From: CAZOLI01 sp964580675
GTDB taxonomy: Bacteria; Planctomycetota; MHYJ01; CAYXQY01
Assembly (NCBI GenBank): GCA_964580675.1
Contig: CAZOLI010000019.1
Span: 1 to 57,914, forward strand
DNA length: 57,914 nt
Reading direction: 5' to 3'
Positions 17,460 to 26,557 of the stretch are shown piece by piece (the first letter of the stretch is position 1; each line of letters opens with the position of its first letter). A program made the translations under genes and the position numbers. The notes under the pieces are model-generated. The model was given only the letters and a program-made list of their open reading frames with translations. It was not told where the DNA came from and searched no databases.

Positions 17460-19163
17460 CTACTTTTTCATTATAACAAAATTGTTCAGGATTTTGTTTA
17501 ACTGTTCCTGGTATTGTTCGGGCTTTCGGGCAGAGATGTATTGAACCGTCATCAGCTGTTTCTTTCGGATCAGGCTCAGCACGTTCATGTAAAGTGTTTC
17601 CGGGTTTCCGTTCTTTTTAAAAAGTGCCCGGTAGCCGGTGTGGTCGTCCAGCTGCCATACTTGATCACGAACAAATCGAAACGAGGGGGCCCGGTAAATG
17701 AACTCATCAATATACAGGGTGCGCAGTGTTTTTTGATCCACTTTGTTTTTCGGGTTTAAATTCATGCAACCAATCGGTGTGGTCCGTTTCGTCAGAATTA
17801 AACGGTCGCCGGTACGGGGAGAAACAAGCACATCTTCCAGAAGAGCGGATCCCTTTTTGTCCATTTGTTTCCATCCTTCGGGCAACTTGATCCGGATGGC
17901 CAGTGATTCGTTGCGGTAGGTGTTGTTTTGAAGTGTTCCTCCGGCGCTGGTTTTGCGGTTTGCCAGACGACGATCGAGCTTTTTTTTCAGCGAATCCAGT
18001 TTATCGGGCAACGTTCGCCTTTCGTACAGACGTTTGCAGGGAATTAACAGATCTTCTTCAAGATAGCCCCGAACGAGGGATTCCGCGGCGCCGGGTTGAT
18101 TCACTGGCTCCGTGAGATTTGTTTCCAGGTAATCAATCCCTTCTCTGGTTTTGTTGTTTTTGATCAGGCATCTCCCCAGCTGGCGGGCGGCCTGTTTGAA
18201 GGCCGGTGCGTGCGATGTGCATTTGCGAAACCAGGATTCCGCTTCGGAAAAATTATTCCGCCGGTAACATACCGTTCCGAGAAGGTACGTGGCGTCCGCT
18301 TCACCCCCTTCCAGTTTGATCGCCGTACGGGCATCTTCCTCAGCCTGTTTGAGGTTTCCGATATCCCGGCGAAGTTCTCCCCTGATGACGTATAGATAGG
18401 GTTCTTTCTGGTGAGTGTTAATGGCTTCTGATAGTTCTGTGATCCCCTCCCGGAGGTTGCCTTCCCGTTCTTTCTTCCGTGCTTTCTGGATGGTTTCCTC
18501 GATCCGCGGATTCACGCCCCGCGCGATAAAGGAGGAAATCCGGCGGATGCCCGGATGCCCTTTCAGTCCCGGCTGATCTTCCTCCATGATGTTTCGGGCC
18601 CTGAGCGGGTCACCCGTGATGTAGTACGTCTGCGCCATGGCCACGAGTACCGACGGATTTTCGGTGTTCTTTTTCTCCACGCACGAAAAATCCGTTTTCG
18701 CCTCTTCAAACCGGTTTTCTCGCCAGTATATGAGGCCCCTCAGGGTTCGTGATTCATCATGATCCGGTTTTTGTTCCAGAACGGTGGAGAGATGTGTTCG
18801 AGCGGTTTCCCGGTTGCCGGTATGCATATGAATTTTTCCCAGCAGGAGGTGTCCGCGCCAGTGTTCCTCGTCATGGTTCAGAATTCTCCGCCCATCCGCC
18901 CGGGCCTTCTTCATTCGATCGAGGGCGAGAAAAATTTTGCCACGCAGGAAGAGTGCCTCAACGTGGTTTTCGTCCTCCTGGAGGAGGGCGTTCAGGTATT
19001 GAAGAGCATTCCGGAATTGCCCCAGGTGGTATTTTTTCCTCGCAATCTCCATTTTGGACGGGTCTTCCTCCTGAAGCACCGGAGGGGACGTCACTGCCGG
19101 AGAAACAACAAGGAATCCCGGGACGAGAAGGAACCAGAAATGAAGGGAATGGGATCGGATCAT
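17460..19163 (-). CDS. Secreted TPR protein with C-terminal PsbP/DcrB-like domain
   Basis: The 567-aa protein has a signal peptide (about 1-26), then a run of TPR units from about 35 to 375 (for example FRNALQYLNALLQEDENHVE and AEEDARTAIKLEGGEADATY). From about 410 a separate alpha/beta domain follows (IRIKLPEGWKQMDKKG to MTVQYISARKPEQYQEQL) resembling PsbP/DcrB-type small domains of secreted proteins. It is probably periplasmic and mediates protein contacts. Function unknown. Neighbours on the same strand are the methyltransferase/MTHFR fusion upstream and the His-tail protein downstream. Confidence 0.8.
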   Translation of the reverse strand: MIRSHSLHFWFLLVPGFLVVSPAVTSPPVLQEEDPSKMEIARKKYHLGQFRNALQYLNALLQEDENHVEALFLRGKIFLALDRMKKARADGRRILNHDEEHWRGHLLLGKIHMHTGNRETARTHLSTVLEQKPDHDESRTLRGLIYWRENRFEEAKTDFSCVEKKNTENPSVLVAMAQTYYITGDPLRARNIMEEDQPGLKGHPGIRRISSFIARGVNPRIEETIQKARKKEREGNLREGITELSEAINTHQKEPYLYVIRGELRRDIGNLKQAEEDARTAIKLEGGEADATYLLGTVCYRRNNFSEAESWFRKCTSHAPAFKQAARQLGRCLIKNNKTREGIDYLETNLTEPVNQPGAAESLVRGYLEEDLLIPCKRLYERRTLPDKLDSLKKKLDRRLANRKTSAGGTLQNNTYRNESLAIRIKLPEGWKQMDKKGSALLEDVLVSPRTGDRLILTKRTTPIGCMNLNPKNKVDQKTLRTLYIDEFIYRAPSFRFVRDQVWQLDDHTGYRALFKKNGNPETLYMNVLSLIRKKQLMTVQYISARKPEQYQEQLNKILNNFVIMKK

Positions 19164-19207
19164 TTGTAAGCATTCGTACGATCTGGCGGTAAGCCGAGTT
19201 AGGACCG

Positions 19208-21079
19208 CTACGACACCGGTGTTGCTGACGGTTCCCGGAGAGCCGAACGAACAATTTTGATGACCTGGTCAAACTTGTCTTGGCCAAAAGGCGGAATAAT
19301 ATATAGACCATCGATTTCATCCCTGATCTCGTCAATGAGTTCCAGGGTGATTTCCATGCCGAGTTTCCTGGCTTCCTCGTCGTCTTTTGCGTTTTCGAAA
19401 AGGGTAACCACGTCGTCCGGTAGCACGATGCCGGGAATGCTGCCGGAGGCGAAGAACCGGGCGTTTCCCTTGCTCGTGATCGGAAGAATGCCAACGAACT
19501 TCTTGATGTCGAGATGTTCCGTTTTCTCAAGGAGTTCGTCGGTCTGTTCGGTACTGTAGAGCGGTTGTGAGAAAACGAATTGTGCTCCGGCGTCAACTTT
19601 TTGTTCGAGCCAGTTCACCTGGGCGGTCATGTTCCGTCCCGGTGCAATTCCACCACCGTAGAAAAAGTTCGTCGGTTCCTCAATTTCGGATTCATTGAAG
19701 AGTTTCCCCTGGTTCATCTGATCCATCAGTTCCATGAGGTCGACCGAACTCTTCACGTCGGTGACGTGCTCGGCGTACTTGTCGTGGTCTCCAACGTTGG
19801 GATGGTCACCCGTAACGGCGAGAATTCCGTGGATGCCGGCGTGGCGACATCCGAGGAGCAGGCTCTGCGTTGCGATGAGATTTCGGTGGGAGGCACCGAG
19901 GTGCATGATAACCGGAACGCGGGTTTCGGACTGAATTTTGACGGAGGAGACCACCGGATCCACCGCCACGTTTGCGGCTGCATTGTCCGGTACGTCAAAG
20001 AACGAAATGCCTTCCCGGGACAGCCGATGTGCCGCATTGATGTACTCGGCCATTTTCATTTTCCGGGAAGGTCTCATTTCCACACTGATAAGAAGGTCGT
20101 CCCGATCCATCACCTCCGCTATGGGATTGTCCGCCTGATCGGAGAGATCCTCCGTCGAGACCGGTTCATCGAAGACCCGGATTGTGGTTACGGGTTTGCG
20201 CTCGGTGGGCGTCAGGTCCTGTTCTTCCACTGTGTCCACAATGGTACGAATGTACGACGGATCCGTCCCGCAGCATCCACCGAGAATGACGGCGCCCGCT
20301 TCAATCCACCGGGACGTGTATTTCCGGAAACTTTCCGGTTCGATGGAAAACACCATACGGCCCCGGTCAATTTCGGGAGATCCGGCATTCGACTGGACAC
20401 TTATGGGTTTTGAGGTGACCTCCGAAATCATTTCGATGGTTTCGAGCATATCGTATGGGCCCCGGCAATTGGCCCCGATCACCTCCGCTCCCAGCTGATC
20501 CACACGCTGGGCAATGCGACGCACATCCGTTCCCGTGCCGGTTTTGCCGCTTTTTACACCACCGATCTGGAAAATAATCGTTTGATCCGTCTCCGCGGCC
20601 ACCGTCATGGCGGACTCTGCTTCCTCCAGTTCCTGAAAGGTTTCGAGGACCAGCAGATCCACCCCTGCCTCAATCAGGGCCGAGATTTGTTCGTCGAAAA
20701 TTTCGTCCATTTCGGCACGATTGATGTCTTCTTCCCCTGCGGCCGTTTCGAGCGGACCGACGGAGCCGGCCACCAGCTTTTCTTCCGGTGTCACTTCCCG
20801 GGCCAGTTTTACCCCTTCTTTATTGATTTCCCCGACTCGATCCGAAAGGCCGAACCTGTTCAATTTCACCCGGTTCGCCCCGTACGTGTTGGTCTGTATG
20901 ACGTCCGCACCGGCGTTCAGGTATTCCTGGTGTGCCTGTTTGACAATGCCCCTGTAGTCCTCGTCCGTGTTGTACGAATCAACACATGCCTGGTAGTTCC
21001 CCGTTAGAAAATTCAAACGGGTGCCCATTGCCCCGTCAAAAAACACAATGCGGTTTTTTATTTCCTCGAGAAGATTCAT
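19208..21079 (-). CDS. Bifunctional homocysteine S-methyltransferase / 5,10-methylenetetrahydrofolate reductase
   Basis: The 623-aa protein fuses two enzymes of methionine synthesis, as in Bacillus YitJ. The N-terminal Hcy methyltransferase domain (1-290) shows FFDGAMGTRL and the zinc ligands Cys205 (GANCRGP) and Cys269-Cys270 (LGGCCGT). The C-terminal MTHFR-type TIM barrel (about 325-610) begins at LISVEMRPSRKMKM. It would reduce methylene-THF and transfer the methyl group to homocysteine in the cytoplasm. It starts 33 nt after the unknown gene at 21113. No SAM or SAH riboswitch was recognised upstream. Confidence 0.92.
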   Translation of the reverse strand: MNLLEEIKNRIVFFDGAMGTRLNFLTGNYQACVDSYNTDEDYRGIVKQAHQEYLNAGADVIQTNTYGANRVKLNRFGLSDRVGEINKEGVKLAREVTPEEKLVAGSVGPLETAAGEEDINRAEMDEIFDEQISALIEAGVDLLVLETFQELEEAESAMTVAAETDQTIIFQIGGVKSGKTGTGTDVRRIAQRVDQLGAEVIGANCRGPYDMLETIEMISEVTSKPISVQSNAGSPEIDRGRMVFSIEPESFRKYTSRWIEAGAVILGGCCGTDPSYIRTIVDTVEEQDLTPTERKPVTTIRVFDEPVSTEDLSDQADNPIAEVMDRDDLLISVEMRPSRKMKMAEYINAAHRLSREGISFFDVPDNAAANVAVDPVVSSVKIQSETRVPVIMHLGASHRNLIATQSLLLGCRHAGIHGILAVTGDHPNVGDHDKYAEHVTDVKSSVDLMELMDQMNQGKLFNESEIEEPTNFFYGGGIAPGRNMTAQVNWLEQKVDAGAQFVFSQPLYSTEQTDELLEKTEHLDIKKFVGILPITSKGNARFFASGSIPGIVLPDDVVTLFENAKDDEEARKLGMEITLELIDEIRDEIDGLYIIPPFGQDKFDQVIKIVRSALREPSATPVS

Positions 21080-21112
21080 GTTTGCCGGGAGAGTATCAGA
21101 AATTTGATCAGG

Positions 21113-21553
21113 TTATTCGTTGCTTTGTTTGTTCGGATCGTCGTTTCCCTCCTTCCCCTTTTTTTCCAGGTTCAGCGCTTCACCGGTTTCCCAGTGAGCG
21201 GGTTCGGGAATGCGAAAATAGCTTCGCACTTTTTCTTCTCCGTCCTCCTGGAGGAATTCCTCAAGAACAGCGAGGTTAAACGCAACGGTTTCGTATCCTT
21301 CAAACTTGGGATACTCACAATTCAGCACCACAACCGGTTCCTTTCCTCTGTTTTCGACGAGATACCGGTCAAACATGTAACTCCCGTAAAAATCACGGAT
21401 CCACTCCAGTATGGTGTTCTGTTTACCGGTCAGGTCACCGGACTGCAGTTCGGGGTAGGTGTCCGTCGGGCGACACTGCCCCTGCCAGCGTTCCACAGGA
21501 CCCATGACCTGGGGAAGTCGCACCTCAATTTTTTTGTTCATTTTGTTTTCCAT
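21113..21553 (-). CDS. Conserved-looking protein of unknown function
   Basis: A 146-aa soluble protein (MENKMNKKIEVRLPQVMG...) with no signal peptide or membrane helix. It has a compact alpha/beta-looking core with WQGQCRPTDTYPELQSGDLTGKQ and VVVLNCEYPKFEGYETVAFN, and an acidic/basic C-terminal tail. ATG 21553 is preferred; ATG 21541, preceded by GGAAAA, is a good alternative. It is 33 nt upstream of the homocysteine methyltransferase/MTHFR gene and could be co-transcribed. I do not recognise the family. Confidence 0.6.
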   Translation of the reverse strand: MENKMNKKIEVRLPQVMGPVERWQGQCRPTDTYPELQSGDLTGKQNTILEWIRDFYGSYMFDRYLVENRGKEPVVVLNCEYPKFEGYETVAFNLAVLEEFLQEDGEEKVRSYFRIPEPAHWETGEALNLEKKGKEGNDDPNKQSNE

Positions 21554-21685
21554 CACGTTTTTTTTCTTATTTTTTCTATTCTTTCTGAAAACGTCTTTCC
21601 GACCGGAGATCCGGGACCTGTTATGAATGACCTGCTGGACGGATTGGAAGTAACCATCGGCAGTTACGGATTCGATGGATGTATT

Positions 21686-22723
21686 TTATTCCATTTTCTC
21701 CAGCAATTCCTCCGACTCCTTCGTCATTTCAGGGACGGTCTCCAGAACGTCTTCAATCAGTTCGTCGGTGACCACGTCCTCCGCCTCTCCCTCAAAGTTT
21801 AAAATTAACCGGTGTCTCAGGGAGGGTTTGGCCATTTTGCGGACGTCCTCAAAGGCCACGTTGAATCGCCCATCGGCCAGGGCGGCAATCTTTCCGGACA
21901 GCACCAGGGATTGCGCACCTCTCGGGCTTGCTCCGTGCCGTATGTACCGCGATACCGAAGATGGGGCATTCTCCCCATCGGGATGAGTGGCGTCCACAAG
22001 CCTGGACACGTAGTGGAGGATTTCGGGAGGTGTTGGAACTTTTCGAGAGAGTTCCTGTGCTTCAATGAGATCCTGCGCATCCACGGTATGTTCCGCCTGT
22101 GGTTCTTCGGCGCCGGTCGTTCGTTCCAGAATTTCGACGGTGGCGTCCGTATCGGGGCGGTTCAGGTTTAATTTAAAGAAGAACCGATCCGTCTGGGCCT
22201 CCGGAAGCGGATACGTCCCTTCCATTTCAATCGGGTTCTGTGTGGCAACCACGAAAAACGGATCCTCGAGTTTGTGAGTGGTGTCGCCGATGGTTACGGC
22301 CTGTTCCTGCATCGCCTCAAGCAGGGCCGACTGGGTCTTGGGCGTCGCCCGGTTGATTTCGTCGGCGAGAATAATGTTTCCAAATATAGGGCCCTCCCGG
22401 AAACGAAATGAACTCGATCCGTCATCACTGTCAACGAACACCTCCGTTCCCAGTATGTCGGCCGGCATCAAATCCGGCGTAAATTGGACCCGCTTGAATT
22501 CCACGTCCATAACGCGGGCAAGTGTCCGTACCATAAGCGTCTTTCCCAGTCCGGGAACGCCTTCAAGCAGCACGTGTCCGCCCGCTATGAGGGAGGTAAT
22601 CAACTGGGTAATGATCTGGTCGTACCCGACGATCACTTTCTGAATTTCGGATTTCAGCGAGGAAATCCGATTCCTGATCTGTTCCACGTCCTGTTCCAGA
22701 TTGTCGTCCGTATTCGTTTTCAA
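21686..22723 (-). CDS. MoxR family AAA+ ATPase (second copy)
   Basis: A second MoxR ATPase, 345 aa, with Walker A GVPGLGKT, Walker B IILADEIN, sensor-1 FVVATQNPIEMEGTYPLPEA and the GASPRGAQS segment. The start is placed at TTG 22723 because an AGGAG site (22734-22730) precedes it at ideal distance and the protein then begins a normal length before the ATPase core; the frame stays open to 22852 but that part has no family character. Unlike the copy at 11419, no DUF58 or VWA gene follows it within this window. Confidence 0.93.
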   Translation of the reverse strand: MKTNTDDNLEQDVEQIRNRISSLKSEIQKVIVGYDQIITQLITSLIAGGHVLLEGVPGLGKTLMVRTLARVMDVEFKRVQFTPDLMPADILGTEVFVDSDDGSSSFRFREGPIFGNIILADEINRATPKTQSALLEAMQEQAVTIGDTTHKLEDPFFVVATQNPIEMEGTYPLPEAQTDRFFFKLNLNRPDTDATVEILERTTGAEEPQAEHTVDAQDLIEAQELSRKVPTPPEILHYVSRLVDATHPDGENAPSSVSRYIRHGASPRGAQSLVLSGKIAALADGRFNVAFEDVRKMAKPSLRHRLILNFEGEAEDVVTDELIEDVLETVPEMTKESEELLEKME

Positions 22724-23136
22724 GAGAATCTCCTGACCGGAACGGCAATGTCCCGGATGTTGAGAATTGTCGTATTCAGCATATCGTTTTGTGAACCTTC
22801 CGAAGGAAGTACCGATCCACAACACTCCGATTTCCCCGGAAAAAGAGACCATCGTCCCGCCGGCCCTTTATTACGGCTCCTTCGTTCTTCCGGTAAAGAT
22901 CTGTATGACGACGGTGATCATCCGTCCGTCCCGGCATGATCATCCGGTGGAGTTCACCATTTGTTCATACGCTTGCTATTACACAGGAAACGGGGCTTGA
23001 AGGCAAACAAGAACGTTGTTGAGCGGGGTGACGGGAGGACCCATCTCGGGCAACGGTAATCAGAGGGCCGGTGAGGTCTTTCACGGGGCAATCAACGGAA
23101 CAGTTCAAATTCGTCCGAGCGATTTTTCTGATCGTC
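22724..23136. other. Non-coding interval between second moxR and the DUF4388 gene
   Basis: This 413-bp stretch holds no convincing gene on either strand. The minus strand carries the TTG-start ribosome-binding site of moxR at 22734-22730 and a possible promoter at 22978-23006. No tRNA, strong hairpin or repeat was seen. Confidence 0.5.
22978..23006 (-). promoter_or_regulatory. Possible promoter of the second moxR gene
   Basis: On the minus strand TTGCCT (23006-23001) is followed after 17 nt by TGTAAT (22983-22978). It would give a leader of about 250 nt before the TTG start at 22723. Consensus match only. Confidence 0.3.
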
Positions 23137-26100
23137 TTATCGTTTCAGGAAGTACAGGAAACCGCTGTCCGTTCCGGACAGGAGAAAATCAGGTTCCACA
23201 AGAAACCCGCTCCGGCCAACACCGGTTGTTTTGACGTTCCAAATGACGTCTCCGGTTTCGGGATGAAGGGCCTGAATTTTTTTGTCGGCGGTGGAGATCA
23301 GGACGTATCGGTCCGTCAGAGCCGGTGGGGCCGAAATTTGTGTTTCGTATTGTTCCTCGAGGAGTACATCGCCGGATTCTTTCTCAAATACACAGAGCGT
23401 GTTGTCCCTGCAGAGTAGGACAATCCGGTTATTTTTTATGAACGGCCCGTAACGAACCGGTGAGGAAAGTTTTTTAACGGTGCTGGATTCCTTCGGAATG
23501 GGGGAAATTCGAATGAAACGGCCGTCCCGCAACCCGGTCCATATCACGCCCCGGGAAGCAGCCGGTGTTCCCACCGGTGAACCATCAATTCGAAAACGGC
23601 TGCTTTTGTCCAGAGTTCCACTTTCCGGGTTTATCTTCTCGACCCGCGCGTCCGCCGTAATCACGTAATGGTTGTTTCCGGTATTTATGACCCGGGTTGT
23701 GGGATGATTGTTCAGCGATATGCGAGCGGTCTGTTTCCCGGTACGGGCGTTGACGACGTAAACGGCGTCGGGCACGGCCGGCACGAATATATAGTTTCCC
23801 CCCTTACTTACGGATGGGGGAAAAAATTGATCTCCGTTCAATGTTCGGGTCCAGACTGTTTTTTTGGCCGCCGGCTCAAAGCAATACAGTGTGCCTCCGG
23901 GGGAAAGGACATACGCTCTGTTCCCGGACGACACGGGCCCGTACTTGATCCTCGAAAGATCATCGATCACCTCTGTATTGATGATCCGGTTCCCGGGGGT
24001 TCCGGTCCAATTTTTTCCTGTTTCGGTGATCAGGAAAATTGTGCCGTCGACAAAAGCCGGGAGCGTTGAAATAGCGGATCCCAAATCCTCCGACCAATGT
24101 ACCTGTTTGTTAAGATGGACGGTGATTTTATCGTCAATTTTAGGGTGGACGGAAATTTTCTTTGTCTCGAATGAATCCATATGGACGGTATACTCAGCGT
24201 TTTCGTTCAGGGAAACTCGAAGGTAAAGGGGGGCGGTTCCAATGTTCCGGTCCCCCTTACGGATTCTGGCCCCGGAGGGAATGGTTTTGACGTGTACCGG
24301 CATGCGTATCTTGCTCGGTGGAACGGCCTGATTGTACTCCGAGATAACCTTTTGCAGTATGTTCCGGGCTTCCTCGGCCTTCCCCTTCTCCACGAGTTCA
24401 TCCGCTTTCTCGATGAGGTTTTCCGCCTGTTCCTGCTCCTCTTCTATGGTCTGGATCAGGGTTCTGGATTTTTTGATCACCGGCTCGTAATTTCGTTTTT
24501 CCGCCCGGCCGATGAGTTTCTCAAGTTGGGTTATCAGTTTATCGTAGGAAGGAAGATCACTTCCCTTGCCCTTGAAAGCGGCCTTTAATTTCTGGAATTC
24601 CCTGTCCAGTTTCTTTCGTTTCTGTTCTTTTCTCCGACGACGCCGGTCCATTTTTGTTTTGAGGTCATTCAACCGTTTGCTCGCGTCGTCTGCAAGGTAC
24701 GAATACGGGTAATCGTTCAGGAACTCCTGGTATTTTTCCCGGGCCTTTTTGAATTGTCCGTTGTGGGCGTGATTCCGGGCGGTGTTTGATATCTGGCTGA
24801 ACCGGTTCTTGCTCTGGATCTGATATCGGCCTATAAAGAAGGCGAACAGAGCCAGGAGTGCGATGCAGGCAATCAATATGCGGTTTCCTGTTTGTCGATT
24901 TTCCTTTTTCTGTTTGTGTTCGAGGAATTTTTCAACCCGGCTGGCTAACTCACCGGTCCCCTCCGCAAAGTCGCGAAATTTCTCCTCCACGGGCCGTCCC
25001 TGTTGGTCCTGGTCCGGGGAATAAATGTGGTACGCTCGATCAAGATGTTGATCGGCGCTTGAATGACGTCCGTTCACGGCCGCCACCCGGGCCCCGAGAA
25101 GGTGAAGTTCGTAATCATTCGGGAATCGATCGATGAGCCTCGACAGGAGCCGTCGAGCTCGCTTGTAGTTTCCGCTCTCCTCCAGGTTTTTGATTAATTC
25201 CGTTCCCCGGGACCTTAATTCCTGATCCTTTTCCAGATCGGCAAGGACCTTAAAATACATCTCCTGGGCTTCTTCATTTTCAGGATCCGTCCGGCATGCG
25301 TTTTCAAGGAGCTCCCCGGCTTTCTTCTCGTTTTCCTTTTCTCGATGGTATTTCGCGGCTTTTAGGTACATGCGGGACGCGGCCTCATTTTGGTTTTCAT
25401 GATCGAGAACCCTGGCGTATTCACCAATGACGTCCGGTTCGTCGGGATTTTGCTTCAGGTGCTGGCGGTAGAGGTTAATTGCCTGCTGATGTTGGCCGGA
25501 CTGTTTCCGTTCGCGTGCAGCATCGAGCAATTTATCCGCCGGATATGTGTTGATTACGTCGTTTTCCAGCAGGCGATTCACAATTTTGAACACTTCGAAT
25601 CGTCTGTATATGTAGTCCTGCAGGATGTTCTGAACACATTTTTGTTCCTCAAGTTCAGCGACGACGTTTTTGATGATTGCGTTTTCGACCTGGTCGTCCC
25701 CCTCGGGAATATCCTCGGAGATCATTTCGTACACCATTGATGAGGAAACCCCGTTCTCCTGAAACCGCTGAAATTCCTCCCTCCGGGTCTCGGCGGCATT
25801 AAAGATGTGGTCGGATTCAAGTTCCAGCCGGAAGGGGGGTTTCATCTGTTCTTCCAGTTGAGGTGTGATGTCTTCGTCGTCGTAATATTTATACGAGACC
25901 TCCTCTTCCAGGAAGACGTCGAATATTTCTTCGTAAATCTGGATGCGAATGGCCTGCTTGATCTGATTGTCCCCCACAAACCCCTGATCGATTAATACTT
26001 CCCGGAAATTTCGGTGATCGGATTCCTTGATCTGGTGGGCATTTTCCAGTTGTTCCCCGGTGACAAAACCTCTCTGGACGAGAATGTCATCCAGGATCCA

Positions 26101-26265
26101 GACATCCCGATCCACTCCCAGAAGCTCAATGGTGTCGTTATGGGTATAGCAGAACACGTGCTGTCCGTTGTACGAAATCGCAAGCGATCCTTTGTCTTTC
26201 CGTGCGACAATCCGACGGAACAGATCAAGTGGATTTCGTTTGCCTTGTTCATTCTCGTTGCCCAT
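23137..26265 (-). CDS. Large DUF4388-TPR-TM-PEGA-PQQ multidomain protein
   Basis: A 1042-aa protein with distinct parts. Residues 1-240 resemble the DUF4388/PATAN-like region of planctomycete signalling proteins (GSLAISYNGQHVFCYTHND; VLIDQGFVGDNQIKQAI). TPR units follow at about 245-420, one membrane helix at 462-480, a Lys/Arg-rich coiled region to about 640, a PEGA domain at 656-718 (VHVKTIPSGARIRKGDRNIG) and a PQQ-type beta-propeller from about 722 to the end. The N-terminal half should be cytoplasmic and the propeller extracytoplasmic. Planctomycete kinases often combine such domains, but here no kinase motif is present. Role unknown; a transmembrane sensor or scaffold is a guess. Confidence 0.75.
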   Translation of the reverse strand: MGNENEQGKRNPLDLFRRIVARKDKGSLAISYNGQHVFCYTHNDTIELLGVDRDVWILDDILVQRGFVTGEQLENAHQIKESDHRNFREVLIDQGFVGDNQIKQAIRIQIYEEIFDVFLEEEVSYKYYDDEDITPQLEEQMKPPFRLELESDHIFNAAETRREEFQRFQENGVSSSMVYEMISEDIPEGDDQVENAIIKNVVAELEEQKCVQNILQDYIYRRFEVFKIVNRLLENDVINTYPADKLLDAARERKQSGQHQQAINLYRQHLKQNPDEPDVIGEYARVLDHENQNEAASRMYLKAAKYHREKENEKKAGELLENACRTDPENEEAQEMYFKVLADLEKDQELRSRGTELIKNLEESGNYKRARRLLSRLIDRFPNDYELHLLGARVAAVNGRHSSADQHLDRAYHIYSPDQDQQGRPVEEKFRDFAEGTGELASRVEKFLEHKQKKENRQTGNRILIACIALLALFAFFIGRYQIQSKNRFSQISNTARNHAHNGQFKKAREKYQEFLNDYPYSYLADDASKRLNDLKTKMDRRRRRKEQKRKKLDREFQKLKAAFKGKGSDLPSYDKLITQLEKLIGRAEKRNYEPVIKKSRTLIQTIEEEQEQAENLIEKADELVEKGKAEEARNILQKVISEYNQAVPPSKIRMPVHVKTIPSGARIRKGDRNIGTAPLYLRVSLNENAEYTVHMDSFETKKISVHPKIDDKITVHLNKQVHWSEDLGSAISTLPAFVDGTIFLITETGKNWTGTPGNRIINTEVIDDLSRIKYGPVSSGNRAYVLSPGGTLYCFEPAAKKTVWTRTLNGDQFFPPSVSKGGNYIFVPAVPDAVYVVNARTGKQTARISLNNHPTTRVINTGNNHYVITADARVEKINPESGTLDKSSRFRIDGSPVGTPAASRGVIWTGLRDGRFIRISPIPKESSTVKKLSSPVRYGPFIKNNRIVLLCRDNTLCVFEKESGDVLLEEQYETQISAPPALTDRYVLISTADKKIQALHPETGDVIWNVKTTGVGRSGFLVEPDFLLSGTDSGFLYFLKR

Positions 26266-26557
26266 GTATATCCGTTGTAATCTGGATGATATGTTGTGAC
26301 GGGGGCTGCGCGGATTGAGGTGTTATAAATCGAAACACTTATGGTTGGAGCACCCTGATTTTGCAACAGAATAATTATACAGGGTTTTCCCGGAAATCTC
26401 TAATTTTCGGGGGATCGACAGGGCGGCGATTGATGAACAATTTTGGTTATTTATCCAGACCCCATCTGAAGTGTAGTATGAATCTCAGCGACCCCCGATT
26501 CCTGGTAGAGCGACCCATTGGTGGACACAGAGAGCCCCCCATATTTCGTGTGGGCTC

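Noticed and set aside
19580..20413. 277-aa open frame on the plus strand
   Set aside because: Antisense shadow of the homocysteine methyltransferase/MTHFR gene.
26420..26557. GGTAGAGCGACCC segment suggesting a tRNA D-arm or 5S rRNA fragment
   Set aside because: No acceptor stem, anticodon arm or T-loop (TTCRA) could be folded around it, and 5S helices do not form.
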